From: Saprospiraceae bacterium
GTDB lineage: Bacteria; Bacteroidota; Bacteroidia; Chitinophagales; Saprospiraceae
Assembly: GCA_022841345.1 (NCBI GenBank)
Contig: JALHRR010000030.1
Span: 1-58,024 of the forward strand
DNA length: 58,024 bases
Direction: 5' to 3'
A model generated the notes under the pieces. That model made no database searches, was not told the origin of the DNA, and saw only the letters and a program-made list of their open reading frames with translations. The position numbers and the translations under genes are program-made. Numbering within the stretch: the stretch's first letter is position 1; the number at the start of each line of letters is the position of its first letter. Shown here piece by piece: positions 16,865-25,229 of this stretch.

Positions 16865-17818
16865 ATGAAATGGGTAAAGAGATATGATTTGGCTGATAAT
16901 TTGCAGGTTATCCTTGACAGGATAGACAGTAAGAAGCATTTGCTTGATTCATTCCGGCCTTTACCGGAGATATTAGTCAGGAAGTTCAAAGACAATATGT
17001 CTTTTGAATGGACTTATCATAGTAATGCCATTGAAGGTAATACTCTTACTTTGAATGAGACCCGGTTCGTAATTGAAGACGGATTAACAATAGGCGGAAA
17101 GCCATTGAGGGAGCATCTTGAAGCTGTCAATCACCATGAGGCTATTGGTTGGCTGGAAGATTTTGTGAGTAATCGCACGATTTTGCGTGAGAGGGATATT
17201 CTTGATATTCATTCATTGGTTATGGACAAAATCGACAAACAATATGCCGGCAGATACCGCTCAGCAGGAGTCAGGATTACAGGGGCTAATTTTACACCTC
17301 CGAATGCATCTGTAGTTACGGAATTGATGGAAGAATTAATTCATTGGTCGGAGACCTTTCATGATATTCATCCTGTAGTAAAAAGTGCTTTATTTCACCA
17401 TCGTTTCGTATGGATACATCCATTTTTTGATGGTAATGGCAGGACTACCAGATTAGTATCCAATATTTTCATGATGCAAAATGGTTTTCCTCCGGCTTTC
17501 ATTCTAAAATCTGACAGGCGAAAATACTATGACGGATTGAATAAGGCAAATGCAGGAGTCATGGACAAATGGTTTTTGCTATGGTTTCAATCTGTGGAGA
17601 GATCATTGGATCTTTACCTGAGTCACCTGGATGCAGAGCGTGATGATTACCAGTCCCTGCAATCCATTGTTGAAGAGTCGGCGGTGCCTTATGGCCAGGA
17701 ATACCTCAGTTTATTGGCCCGACAAGGTAAGATAGATGCTTACAAAGAAGGTAATGTCTGGTATAGTTCAGAGAGAGCTATTAAGCAATATATAATTGGA
17801 AGGCAGAGAAAGAGATGA
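16865..17818 (+). CDS. Fic-family AMP transferase with N-terminal inhibitory helix
   Basis: Encodes 317 residues from the ATG at 16865; an ATG five codons upstream lies inside the likely -7 promoter element and was rejected. The catalytic Fic motif is intact, HPFFDGNGRTTR at 185-196, with His185 as base. At residues 53-59 the segment SNAIEGN fits the inhibitory motif [S/T]xxxE[G/N], placing it in class II (inhibitory helix in the same chain, Glu57). Fic proteins of this layout attach AMP to target proteins; no target is visible. The C-terminus (about 250-317) looks helical and may be a winged-helix-like tail. No separate antitoxin gene adjoins, as expected for class II. Confidence 0.93.
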   Translation: MKWVKRYDLADNLQVILDRIDSKKHLLDSFRPLPEILVRKFKDNMSFEWTYHSNAIEGNTLTLNETRFVIEDGLTIGGKPLREHLEAVNHHEAIGWLEDFVSNRTILRERDILDIHSLVMDKIDKQYAGRYRSAGVRITGANFTPPNASVVTELMEELIHWSETFHDIHPVVKSALFHHRFVWIHPFFDGNGRTTRLVSNIFMMQNGFPPAFILKSDRRKYYDGLNKANAGVMDKWFLLWFQSVERSLDLYLSHLDAERDDYQSLQSIVEESAVPYGQEYLSLLARQGKIDAYKEGNVWYSSERAIKQYIIGRQRKR

Positions 17819-17895
17819 ACTTGAAAATGCATTCATTCTCTGCTTTCTGATATTTGCAAATACTTCACTATTGAGGGATCTATCAGCAATGACTT

Positions 17896-18309
17896 TTACA
17901 ACCTAAATTTCACAGGAAGCGTCATTCTCACGGGCACACGTTTTCCATTTTTGATCCCGGGATTCCATTTGTCCGGCATTTCCCGGATGATTCGAAGCAC
18001 TTCTTCATCACAACCATATCCTATACCTCTCTTAATGCTGGGTTCATGGACTTGTCCATTTTCATCGATAATGTATGATGCAATGACTGTTCCCATAATT
18101 CCCTTTTCTCTTGCTTTGGTGGGATATTTGATATTTTTGGAAAGATATTCCATTAGCCCCCTTTCCCCATTTTCAAATGAGGGCATGGTATCGACTGCAC
18201 TATATAAGGTCCTTCCCTGCCATTCTTCCTGTGAGTATAATGAGCTGGATAGAAATAGAAAGAAAATGCAGCAAGCAGACCATTTCAACGAAAGTAGTTT
18301 GATGTTCAT
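17896..18309 (-). CDS. Secreted TonB C-terminal-domain protein (third of tandem set)
   Basis: Encodes 137 residues. A signal peptide (hydrophobic run ending SSSLYSQ) is followed almost directly by a TonB_C domain (about 40-137): MPSFENGERGLMEYLSKNI, then VIASYIIDENGQV, RGIGYGCDEEVLRII and PVRMTLPVKFRL. It lacks the Pro-rich linker and any obvious membrane anchor of classical TonB, so it may be a free periplasmic domain. It is the most divergent of three consecutive paralogous TonB_C domains and lies 21 bases after the second. Whether it contacts outer-membrane receptors is unknown. Confidence 0.85.
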   Translation of the reverse strand: MNIKLLSLKWSACCIFFLFLSSSLYSQEEWQGRTLYSAVDTMPSFENGERGLMEYLSKNIKYPTKAREKGIMGTVIASYIIDENGQVHEPSIKRGIGYGCDEEVLRIIREMPDKWNPGIKNGKRVPVRMTLPVKFRL

Positions 18310-18330
18310 GTTTTACTTTTTAATAATTAA

Positions 18331-18795
18331 TCAGGTTGTGGATAATTTGAAACGTATTGGCAAAGTAAACATTACAGGGACCGGTTCTGCTTTATGGTAT
18401 CCGGGAGTCCATGCTGGCATCAATTTTACAACCCTAATAGCTTCTTCATCACATCCTCCACCAATTCCCCGAACTACCTTAGGGTCTGTTATTTTTCCGG
18501 TTTTATCTATCAGGAACTGAACTATAACAAACCCTTGAATTCCTGCTTCTTGTGCTTTTGGAGGATACTTTATATTTTCTGAGATAAACTTCATCAATGC
18601 TTTCTCACCTTCCGGATACACAGGCATCTTTTCTACTCTGATATAGGCATTTGATATGCTGTCAAACTTTACCTCAGGAATAGTGTCAATAATTATTGGT
18701 TCTGAATAGGCCATCATGGAAGGAATACAAAATACAGCTAAGAACAGGCTCAGAATCAGAGATAACCAGACGGAACTAAAGAAATTTTTCATCAA
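18331..18795 (-). CDS. Secreted or anchored TonB C-terminal-domain protein (second of tandem set)
   Basis: Encodes 154 residues: an N-terminal hydrophobic segment (about 8-28), a short linker, then TonB_C (about 52-152) with MPVYPEGEKALMKFISENI, GFVIVQFLIDKTGKI, RGIGGGCDEEAIRVVK and PVMFTLPIRFKL. It is closely similar to the domain at the C-terminus of the BlaR1-like protein encoded 86 bases upstream, which points to local duplication. Function in energy transduction is not shown. Confidence 0.85.
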   Translation of the reverse strand: MMKNFFSSVWLSLILSLFLAVFCIPSMMAYSEPIIIDTIPEVKFDSISNAYIRVEKMPVYPEGEKALMKFISENIKYPPKAQEAGIQGFVIVQFLIDKTGKITDPKVVRGIGGGCDEEAIRVVKLMPAWTPGYHKAEPVPVMFTLPIRFKLSTT

Positions 18796-18881
18796 AATTT
18801 GATTTTAAAAATAATAAAATGGCAATCTGTGTGCATGGTGCACAAGCAATTTTAAACAAGCATGAATCAACTTAAAAAAAT

Positions 18882-20153
18882 TTATTTGAGCTTGAATCGT
18901 ACCGGCAGCGTAAATTTCACTTTTACATTTTTACCATTCTGCTTACCCGGTATCCAGTCCGGCATAGACTTTACGACTCTCAGGGCCTCTTCGCTGCATC
19001 CCATGCCTACACCTCTTGCAATTTCAGCATCCGAAAGCCTTCCATCTTCATTTACATTGAACTGGATCACCACCATCCCCTCCAGACCGGCATCCCTTGC
19101 TTCCTGTGGATATACAATATTCTGCTGAATGAATTCCAATAATGCTTTTTCTCCTCCCGGAAATTGGGGCATCTGTTCCACCCGCACAAAAACATCCTCT
19201 TTGTTTTCATCAGCCATTAAAGCATTCGCATCGTAGTCTACAATTTGTTCCTTATCAGCATTTTGTGGTTTCTCAAAGCCCAGCTGATCCTCGATGGCGT
19301 CCTTACAGGATAAAGCAAAAAACATCAGCATCAAAATAGGCAATGCCAACAAATATTTTAATAATGAAATTTCATTGGAAGGTCTTTTGGCCATCATGAT
19401 GAATCTACGCTTTAGTTGTGTTCCAAAAAAAGCATTTCCAATGCTTGCTGATTTTTGCAGGGGCTGATTCGCATACTTCAAAAGCAATTGACCATAATCC
19501 ATTAATGGACTTGTCCTCAGCACATGAGCATCTGCTTCGAATTCATGTACATCTTTCAGTGATTTCTTGAACATCCAGACCATGGGGCTAAACCAAAAGA
19601 ATATAGCAATAATATCCATCACCATTCTGTCCAAACTGTGCCAGTGACGAATATGTGTGATCTCATGCTGCAACAGCGTATTCCATTCTCTTTCATTCAG
19701 CATATGTTCTTTATGGATGAAGAGGCATTGGAAAAAAGAAAATGGTTCGATGGGCTCATCCAGATACACAGTAGTATAGCCTCTTGACCGCTGGAGCTCT
19801 CCTTCGGAGTATAACTTCCAGATTCCCATGATCCCCAAAAATAATCTGAATAGCCCTATGGCAACACCTGACCAGTAGATGACCCAAAGAGTTTCGCTTA
19901 GGTTGAAATTTGATTGAATCCAATTTCCTGCTTCTGTAATTTCTATTACTGGTAATTGTGCCGTTAGTGTTGTAGTAAAGGATTCAACTCCCAACTGAGA
20001 AAACTTGATAAATGGAATGAAAAGTCCCAGCATAAATGCGGTCAGGAGGTACCATCTGTTAGCATGGTAATAGGTTTCCTTGCTCAATGAGGCAACATAA
20101 AATGCATATAATACGAGCCAGCAAATATGAACTTCAAGAATGTAGGACCACAT
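18882..20153 (-). CDS. BlaR1/M56-family membrane metallopeptidase fused to a TonB C-terminal domain
   Basis: Encodes 423 residues. The M56 part has about four membrane helices (7-25, 35-50, 88-110, 178-198) and the zinc motif HEITH at 163-167 with the downstream ligand region HEFEADAH near 203-210. A last helix ends at LSC near 281. After an acidic linker, a TonB_C domain occupies about 325-423. BlaR1-type proteases respond to an outside signal and trigger cleavage of the BlaI repressor, encoded 2 bases upstream. There is no penicillin-binding sensor; the TonB_C domain takes that place. The signal is unknown. Confidence 0.92.
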   Translation of the reverse strand: MWSYILEVHICWLVLYAFYVASLSKETYYHANRWYLLTAFMLGLFIPFIKFSQLGVESFTTTLTAQLPVIEITEAGNWIQSNFNLSETLWVIYWSGVAIGLFRLFLGIMGIWKLYSEGELQRSRGYTTVYLDEPIEPFSFFQCLFIHKEHMLNEREWNTLLQHEITHIRHWHSLDRMVMDIIAIFFWFSPMVWMFKKSLKDVHEFEADAHVLRTSPLMDYGQLLLKYANQPLQKSASIGNAFFGTQLKRRFIMMAKRPSNEISLLKYLLALPILMLMFFALSCKDAIEDQLGFEKPQNADKEQIVDYDANALMADENKEDVFVRVEQMPQFPGGEKALLEFIQQNIVYPQEARDAGLEGMVVIQFNVNEDGRLSDAEIARGVGMGCSEEALRVVKSMPDWIPGKQNGKNVKVKFTLPVRFKLK

Positions 20154-20155
20154 AA

Positions 20156-20518
20156 TCAGCGCTTTTTATCAGATTCATTCAATATTTTCATTAATTCATC
20201 TTTGTCTACTTTTTCCTGCTTAACTAAAAATGATACCAGGGATTTCACTGAACCCTCAAAATAATCATTTATCAATGATTTAATGGAGCTACCACTGTAT
20301 TCTTCCTTAGAAACGATAGGAAAGTATTCGTAAGTACGCCCATAGGCTTTATGATCAACAAATCCTTTCTTTTCCAGGATTCGAACTATGGAAGAAATAG
20401 AAGAGTGTGGAGGTTTGGGCTCCTCTTCTATAAGTTCTATGACCTGAGAGACGGTGCATGGACCGAGTTGCCAGATCAACTGCATGATTTCTTCTTCTGC
20501 TTTAGTGAGCTTTTGCAT
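20156..20518 (-). CDS. BlaI/MecI-family transcriptional repressor
   Basis: Encodes 120 residues: a winged helix (about 5-75, LTKAEEEIMQLIWQLGPCTV, then PHSSISSIVRILEKKGFVDH) and a C-terminal dimerisation helix region with SLVSFLVKQEKVDKDELMKIL. Repressors of this family are inactivated by cleavage after activation of the partner BlaR1 protease, whose gene follows by 2 bases. The promoter at 21686-21716 with an inverted repeat over the -7 region, upstream of the first gene of the unit, is the natural candidate operator. Confidence 0.93.
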   Translation of the reverse strand: MQKLTKAEEEIMQLIWQLGPCTVSQVIELIEEEPKPPHSSISSIVRILEKKGFVDHKAYGRTYEYFPIVSKEEYSGSSIKSLINDYFEGSVKSLVSFLVKQEKVDKDELMKILNESDKKR

Positions 20519-20520
20519 TG

Positions 20521-21666
20521 TTATTCCGTGTTTAATATTTTAATTCTTTCTTTAGCAAATTCAAGTGATTCCGGATCCAAATCACCATTAGTATAAATAA
20601 ACTGCGTGTAAAGAGAACGAGCTTCATAATATTTTTCTCCTGCATCTGCTGCGCGTGCTGCCCAAAAAGTGAGCATCGGATCATCCAGAAAATTTCTGGA
20701 TTTCAAATAAGCATCTTTGGCAAGTGTGTACAACTCTGCCTCTATCAGAATATTTGCGAGCATGTACCAATATTTGCCTTCATTGGGATGTTTGCAGGTT
20801 TCTATAGTTTTTTGCATCCAGTGTCTCGCCAGAACCTTGTTTCCAAGGCCCTGATATGCTTTGGATAAATAGAAAAAAGTGTATTCTTCGTTCTGATCCG
20901 GTTCTTCTATTGTGTTGAGCACTTCCAGCGCGTCACTATGCCTTCCATTCTGAATGTAACAAATGCTCAGCATTCGCCTGAAATAATTATTGAAATATGG
21001 TGTCTCCTTTAATTCTTCCAGAAGTTGCATTGTGTGCTCATAGTACTTTAGGCTGTAACATGCTTCGATTTGCATTTTACGCAATTTGAAATGATCAGGA
21101 TCCAGCAATAATCCTGCTGCAATCAGACTATCCGATTCATGATATTGCTCGTTGGCATGAAAAATATCAGCAAGCGCCCTGATCACATCAAGATCATTGG
21201 GATTGAGTTTATTAGCAGCTGAATAAGCTGAAAATGCTTCAATGGATTTATTGCGAAGGGATTTGATCCTCGCCTGCATCTTGAGATAGTAAGTATGTTC
21301 AGGTTCTATACTTACCAGTTTGTCGAAACACAATTCAGCCCGGATGTAGTCCTCGGCATTGAGGTGTATAGCACCCAACTGATACAGTGCATTTAGGTGT
21401 GTGCTATCCAATTGCAGGATAGTTTCCCAGGCATTTCTTGCCGGCGCATTTTGTCCGGTCTGGCTATATATTTCTGCAATTTGTTCCCACAATGAAATAT
21501 TATCAGGAAATTGATTCACATAATTTTGCAGTAAGGGGACTGCCTCGTGAAACTTCTGTTGTCGCATCAAAGATTGCAACAGAGTATCAGATTGGACCAG
21601 CTCCTGCTGCCCGTGAATGACCGATATCCTGATCAACAATGATAAAATGAAGAGCCATTTATACAT
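20521..21666 (-). CDS. Secreted tetratricopeptide-repeat protein
   Basis: Encodes 381 residues. A signal peptide (MYKWLFILSLLIRISVIHGQ) is followed by about eight TPR helix pairs across nearly the whole chain, for example NISLWEQIAEIYSQTGQNAP, ALYQLGAIHLNAEDYIRAEL and YMLANILIEAELYTLAKDAY. TPR proteins provide protein-binding surfaces; this one should be periplasmic. It is the first gene of the BlaI/BlaR1 unit, with only 2 bases to blaI, so it is probably regulated by it. Whether it acts in the same signalling path is an inference from position. Confidence 0.85.
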   Translation of the reverse strand: MYKWLFILSLLIRISVIHGQQELVQSDTLLQSLMRQQKFHEAVPLLQNYVNQFPDNISLWEQIAEIYSQTGQNAPARNAWETILQLDSTHLNALYQLGAIHLNAEDYIRAELCFDKLVSIEPEHTYYLKMQARIKSLRNKSIEAFSAYSAANKLNPNDLDVIRALADIFHANEQYHESDSLIAAGLLLDPDHFKLRKMQIEACYSLKYYEHTMQLLEELKETPYFNNYFRRMLSICYIQNGRHSDALEVLNTIEEPDQNEEYTFFYLSKAYQGLGNKVLARHWMQKTIETCKHPNEGKYWYMLANILIEAELYTLAKDAYLKSRNFLDDPMLTFWAARAADAGEKYYEARSLYTQFIYTNGDLDPESLEFAKERIKILNTE

Positions 21667-21671
21667 AACTA

Positions 21672-21716
21672 TTCGTTTGATAAAACGAAGTTATATTACT
21701 TTACTGACATTACAAA
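21672..21716 (-). promoter_or_regulatory. Promoter and candidate BlaI operator of the TPR-BlaI-BlaR1 unit
   Basis: On the minus strand TTTG (21713-21716), a 19-base spacer, then TAACTTCG (21686-21693; one mismatch to TAnnTTTG). The inverted repeat TTCGTTT/AAACGAA (21672-21678/21683-21689, 4-base loop) overlaps the -7 element and start region. The TPR start codon follows within 8 bases. Confidence 0.55.
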
Positions 21717-21808
21717 ATAATAATACGTTATGCAACGAAAAAATACGTTAAATAAATTTAATTTCAATGAATCAATTATAGTCGGAGTGAAAATTCCATT
21801 AAACGAGC

Positions 21809-22546
21809 TTAATACTCATTATAATCTTCTTCGTACACTATCTCTCTCAGCAGTCTGAAGCCTACAGTTAATTCAACGGATAAGTTCCTGATGTTCTGCT
21901 CCGGAAGTTGCTGTAGCTGTCCATTGTATGGATTATTCCACCGGGAGGGAGGGATAAATACTTGTCTGGAAAAATCAGGCTGAACTTGTAATTCCAGAAC
22001 GATTCCTACCTTTTCAGCAATATTGAATTGATAACCTGTTCCAACAGAAATACCAAAATTAAATCTTCGGACACCTTCTGCAAACCCGGAGTAAATTTCT
22101 AAATTGTAATCGAGTGTGTATTCACCGCGGACAGCCAGACTATAGAACCACTGATGCCCGGTGAAAGCAGGGTATTTTCTTTTGCCTCCAAGTGCAAGGG
22201 AAATGTTATTAAATTGTAGCCTGAAGGTTCTTGCGTCCAGGATCTGCCCGTCAAATCCAACTCCACCGGAAAATCGGGCTGCGCTCCCCCGGGTATGATA
22301 TCCCAATTGAGAAAAAATTGAAAATTTATCCTCGGTATTGTCCTGACTTTCAATAAAAGCTGCAACATGCCAGCCCAGCATTAAACTGTTGGCTCTGCTG
22401 CGGCTTTCCCAGGCTTGGGTGGCTCCGGTTAATCCACCTTTCAGTCCAAATCCATAACTCTGTGCATAGCCTGAAAAGATGCAGACTACAACTAACAGGG
22501 TCGTAAAAACTACTCTTTGAGGGAATATTTGTTGCATAAATTGCAA
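21809..22546 (-). CDS. Outer-membrane beta-barrel protein (PorT-like fold)
   Basis: Encodes 245 residues, or 242 from the alternative ATG at 22537. A signal peptide ends near CIFSGYAQS. The mature chain shows alternating hydrophobic/polar strands with Gly and aromatic girdle residues (YGFGLKGGLTGA, FSIFSQLGYHTRG, FNNISLALGGKRK, FNFGISVGTGYQF, SVELTVGFRLL), as in eight-strand barrels of the outer-membrane-beta-barrel family. The C-terminus EEDYNEY is acidic. It lies 7 bases after the glucosaminidase gene, so the pair is probably one transcript. Specific function unknown. Confidence 0.8.
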   Translation of the reverse strand: MQFMQQIFPQRVVFTTLLVVVCIFSGYAQSYGFGLKGGLTGATQAWESRSRANSLMLGWHVAAFIESQDNTEDKFSIFSQLGYHTRGSAARFSGGVGFDGQILDARTFRLQFNNISLALGGKRKYPAFTGHQWFYSLAVRGEYTLDYNLEIYSGFAEGVRRFNFGISVGTGYQFNIAEKVGIVLELQVQPDFSRQVFIPPSRWNNPYNGQLQQLPEQNIRNLSVELTVGFRLLREIVYEEDYNEY

Positions 22547-22553
22547 TTAAGTT

Positions 22554-23816
22554 TTAACGAATCTTAAGTCTTTGTCCCTTTCGGATCAGGTCTCCGTTCA
22601 GATTATTCAAAGACTTTAATCTGTCCAAAGATAAGTTATATTGCCTTGAAATGCTATAAAGTGTATCCCCATCATTTACGTAGTGATACTTTTCCGGGTT
22701 ACTGACATCGGTGGAATGGTTGGATGCGACCAGCTCGTCCGTGTTATAGACATCAGTATCAGGGTTTTTCATGAGCGGTTTATCAGGAAGGATATTAGGA
22801 GATTCAGTTTTTAGTGTAGGTTTTTGATCCCTGTCAATACGCCATCTGAGCTTGATTCTGGTTCCTATAGCGGGTTCTTCTCCTGCTTTCATTCTGTTTT
22901 TGGACAGAAGTGAAGAAAGCCTTATACCATAAGCCTGTGAAATGCTATACATCGAGTCTCCTTTTTTGACGTAATGCCAATTCAAACGGCCGCGGAATCC
23001 CGATTTTTTTCTGGAGAGATATACTCGTTCACCGTATGTCAGGATCTGATCGGGAGATATTATTTTTTCATTATAGCTGATGATCCTGGATGCACTGTAT
23101 CCGGTTCGCTGGCTGATTTTTTCCGGAGTATCTCCGCTTAGGGCAAATACCATTTTTACCTCATTGTTGTGAAGGATACCTTTAGGCAATGTATTTTTTG
23201 GAGCGCTTCCTTTTTTCTTTTTCCCCGATTTCTCGCGGGTATTGTCCACCTGAGCTAACACAGGAATATCCATTCCGGAAACAAGGACGTCGAGTTTTGA
23301 GAGTTGATAATCTTCTACGATTTTTATGAGCCTGCTGGCATAATTGGGATCAGTTGCATAACCTGCTTTCCTGAGGCCGGTAGCCCAGCCCTGGTAATCC
23401 GTGGTTTTCAGGTTGAATAAAAATCCATACCGATTCATTTTGGATGGATTTCTCAGAAATTCAGAATGAGCGATAAAGGATTCCTCGGTGCTTGAAAAGG
23501 CTCTGAAGCAGGATTTGGTCAGTTGACCATCACTATCATAATCGTCATCCTCTTTGCGGTAAGTATTCCCGGTCCAGTCGCCACCACATTTGATTCCGAA
23601 ATGATTATTGGCCTTAGTGGCCAAATCACTCCTCCCGGCATTGGATTCCAGCAAGGCCTGTGCCAGCTTAATGCTTGCCGGAATTCCTGTGCGATGCATT
23701 TCGGTCACAGCTATTTCTTTGTGAAGCTCCACATAGTCCTGATATACCTTGTATTGTGCACCTGATTCCAGAACGGCAAAGCAAATGAGAGTGCTGCAAA
23801 TTATCAATCTTATCAT
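22554..23816 (-). CDS. Secreted glucosaminidase with LysM domains (peptidoglycan hydrolase)
   Basis: Encodes 420 residues. After a signal peptide, a glucosaminidase domain of the FlgJ/GH73 type spans about 25-180: the catalytic-type Glu57 lies in QALLESNAGRSDLA, followed by NNHFGIKCGGDW, YDSDGQLTKSCFRAF and GLRKAGYATDPNYA. Three LysM-like modules follow: a weak one near 225-260, then WHYVKKGDSMYSISQAYGI and YHYVNDGDTLYSISRQYNL. The protein should cut the glycan strand of the cell wall while held by LysM. It begins the unit that contains the beta-barrel gene. Confidence 0.92.
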   Translation of the reverse strand: MIRLIICSTLICFAVLESGAQYKVYQDYVELHKEIAVTEMHRTGIPASIKLAQALLESNAGRSDLATKANNHFGIKCGGDWTGNTYRKEDDDYDSDGQLTKSCFRAFSSTEESFIAHSEFLRNPSKMNRYGFLFNLKTTDYQGWATGLRKAGYATDPNYASRLIKIVEDYQLSKLDVLVSGMDIPVLAQVDNTREKSGKKKKGSAPKNTLPKGILHNNEVKMVFALSGDTPEKISQRTGYSASRIISYNEKIISPDQILTYGERVYLSRKKSGFRGRLNWHYVKKGDSMYSISQAYGIRLSSLLSKNRMKAGEEPAIGTRIKLRWRIDRDQKPTLKTESPNILPDKPLMKNPDTDVYNTDELVASNHSTDVSNPEKYHYVNDGDTLYSISRQYNLSLDRLKSLNNLNGDLIRKGQRLKIR

Positions 23817-23962
23817 ATCATTTCATATTGACTAACAAAAGTAGACAAAATTCATATTAAACATATTTAAAATGTGTTAAATATTGATCAGCAGATCTGA
23901 ATTTCTAGAAAAAGGGGGCTTGACAGCAGGATAAGACGAGGGGAATAATAGTTTTATTGTGT

Positions 23963-23985
23963 TGTAGTCCCGCCAGGAATCGAAC
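23963..23985 (-). other. tRNA 3'-end fragment without a tRNA
   Basis: On the minus strand it reads GTTCGATTCC, then TGGCGGGACTACA: T-loop, 3' half of the T stem, acceptor 3' strand and discriminator of a tRNA. The bases upstream do not complete the T stem or any cloverleaf. Such 3' ends are the usual attachment sites of tRNA-targeting integrative elements. Confidence 0.55.
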
Positions 23986-23994
23986 ATAAGTATC

Positions 23995-24025
23995 AAAAAA
24001 AAGAGCAAGCCGAAAGACTTGCTCT
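23995..24025 (-). terminator. Intrinsic terminator of the JmjC-like gene
   Basis: Perfect 8-bp stem AGAGCAAG/CTTGCTCT (24002-24009/24018-24025) followed on the minus strand by eight T. It lies 33 bases after the stop codon at 24058. Confidence 0.9.
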
Positions 24026-24057
24026 GTAAAATATTTTTCTGGAAAGATTAACTGAGC

Positions 24058-24909
24058 CTAAGCTATGATAGGTTCATTTGCGCGTTTTTTAGCCATACTG
24101 GCTTTCATATCCCGCCATTTATCACCCATGATCTTATTCATGCCTTTGTCAACTACGTAATGGGTAGCTATATTATAGACACCTTTGATTTTGCGTACAA
24201 TCGACTCATTGGCACGGAGGCTGATGGAATATCCAAAATCAGTGTATTCTATGTAATGCCAGTAACCACTAGGCATGAACAGGGTTTCTCCGGGCATGAG
24301 AATACACTCAAAACCTTCTGCCAATTTCAGTGCAGGAAATTTTTCATAATCCGGTTTGTTGACATCAATATATGAAGCAACTGTATAAGGGTGGCGGTAT
24401 ATATTGTTGGATTGTTCCGGAGCAAATAAAACTACACGCTTGCGGCCATAAATCTGATTGAGAAATACATGAGACATATCAATATCATAATGCAATGCTA
24501 CCTTTGAACCTTGCCCACCAAAAAACATAAAAGGGAAAGATTTGATAAAGCCTTCCATGATCGTTGGAATTGCAAAATCATCGCATAATTCAGGAGCATG
24601 ACGAAATATATTGAAAAGAAACATTCTTAGATCTGATGGTCCTTGTTCCATCTCAGTCAGATAATCGCGAAAATCCATCTCTCTGTCAGCCACCATGTAA
24701 GTTTTTCCCGGTTTGGAATAATTAGCTGAGAAGATAGGCACTCTCAGGTGACCATATTCTTTTTTAAAGTATTCAACAGTCCATTTGGATTTAGCAGGCC
24801 AGGGGTCCATCAAATCGGTAAAGATGACGGGCTTCATGGGCTTTAAATGCTCAGCAGCAAATCGCTCCGGAGTAAGTCCGCCCTTGCGCTCAATTTCTAC
24901 TAACTTCAT
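24058..24909 (-). CDS. Cupin-like (JmjC-domain) Fe(II)/2-oxoglutarate dioxygenase family protein
   Basis: Encodes 283 residues. The fold is of the cupin_8/JmjC group: MKPVIFTDLMDPWPA start, the metal-binding HxD in LHYDIDMSHVF (about 160-170), a second metal His in MPSGYWHYIEY (about 215-225), and the VVLFAPEQ strand typical of these enzymes. Members hydroxylate amino-acid side chains of proteins or small molecules; the substrate here is unknown. The gene is monocistronic, with a strong terminator, and follows an A/G-rich leader AAAGGAAAAG. Downstream lies the tRNA fragment. Confidence 0.88.
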   Translation of the reverse strand: MKLVEIERKGGLTPERFAAEHLKPMKPVIFTDLMDPWPAKSKWTVEYFKKEYGHLRVPIFSANYSKPGKTYMVADREMDFRDYLTEMEQGPSDLRMFLFNIFRHAPELCDDFAIPTIMEGFIKSFPFMFFGGQGSKVALHYDIDMSHVFLNQIYGRKRVVLFAPEQSNNIYRHPYTVASYIDVNKPDYEKFPALKLAEGFECILMPGETLFMPSGYWHYIEYTDFGYSISLRANESIVRKIKGVYNIATHYVVDKGMNKIMGDKWRDMKASMAKKRANEPIIA

Positions 24910-25129
24910 CTTTTCCTTTTTATTTTATTAATATCCATGATGATCTATACCGAACTAGCTACAAATTTAACCCTTGAAATTTAATTATTAATGATATCAA
25001 AGATGATTTCTGTCAACATAGTCTATACAAGGTCTAAATAATTAAGTATTTAAAATTGTATTTCAGAGAATTTAGTTCTTAAAATAGAAAAAAAAATCTG
25101 TTCAAATTTCACATTACAATTTATTGACA

Positions 25130-25137
25130 TATATTTG
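25130..25137 (+). promoter_or_regulatory. Candidate -7 element before the 34-residue ORF
   Basis: TATATTTG matches the -7 consensus TAnnTTTG, 92 bases before the small ORF. The -33 region is weak, so the promoter is tentative. Confidence 0.35.
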
Positions 25138-25229
25138 TTGCTGCATAGCTGACCTTTCAGTTTTTATCCGCCTTCTACCTACATACCATTTGTCCAATTA
25201 AGTCCCCCCAAAAGACTAAAACAAAGCAA

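Noticed and set aside
16865-17818. Toxin-antitoxin pair around the Fic gene
   Set aside because: No small antitoxin gene adjoins; the inhibitory motif lies within the Fic protein itself.
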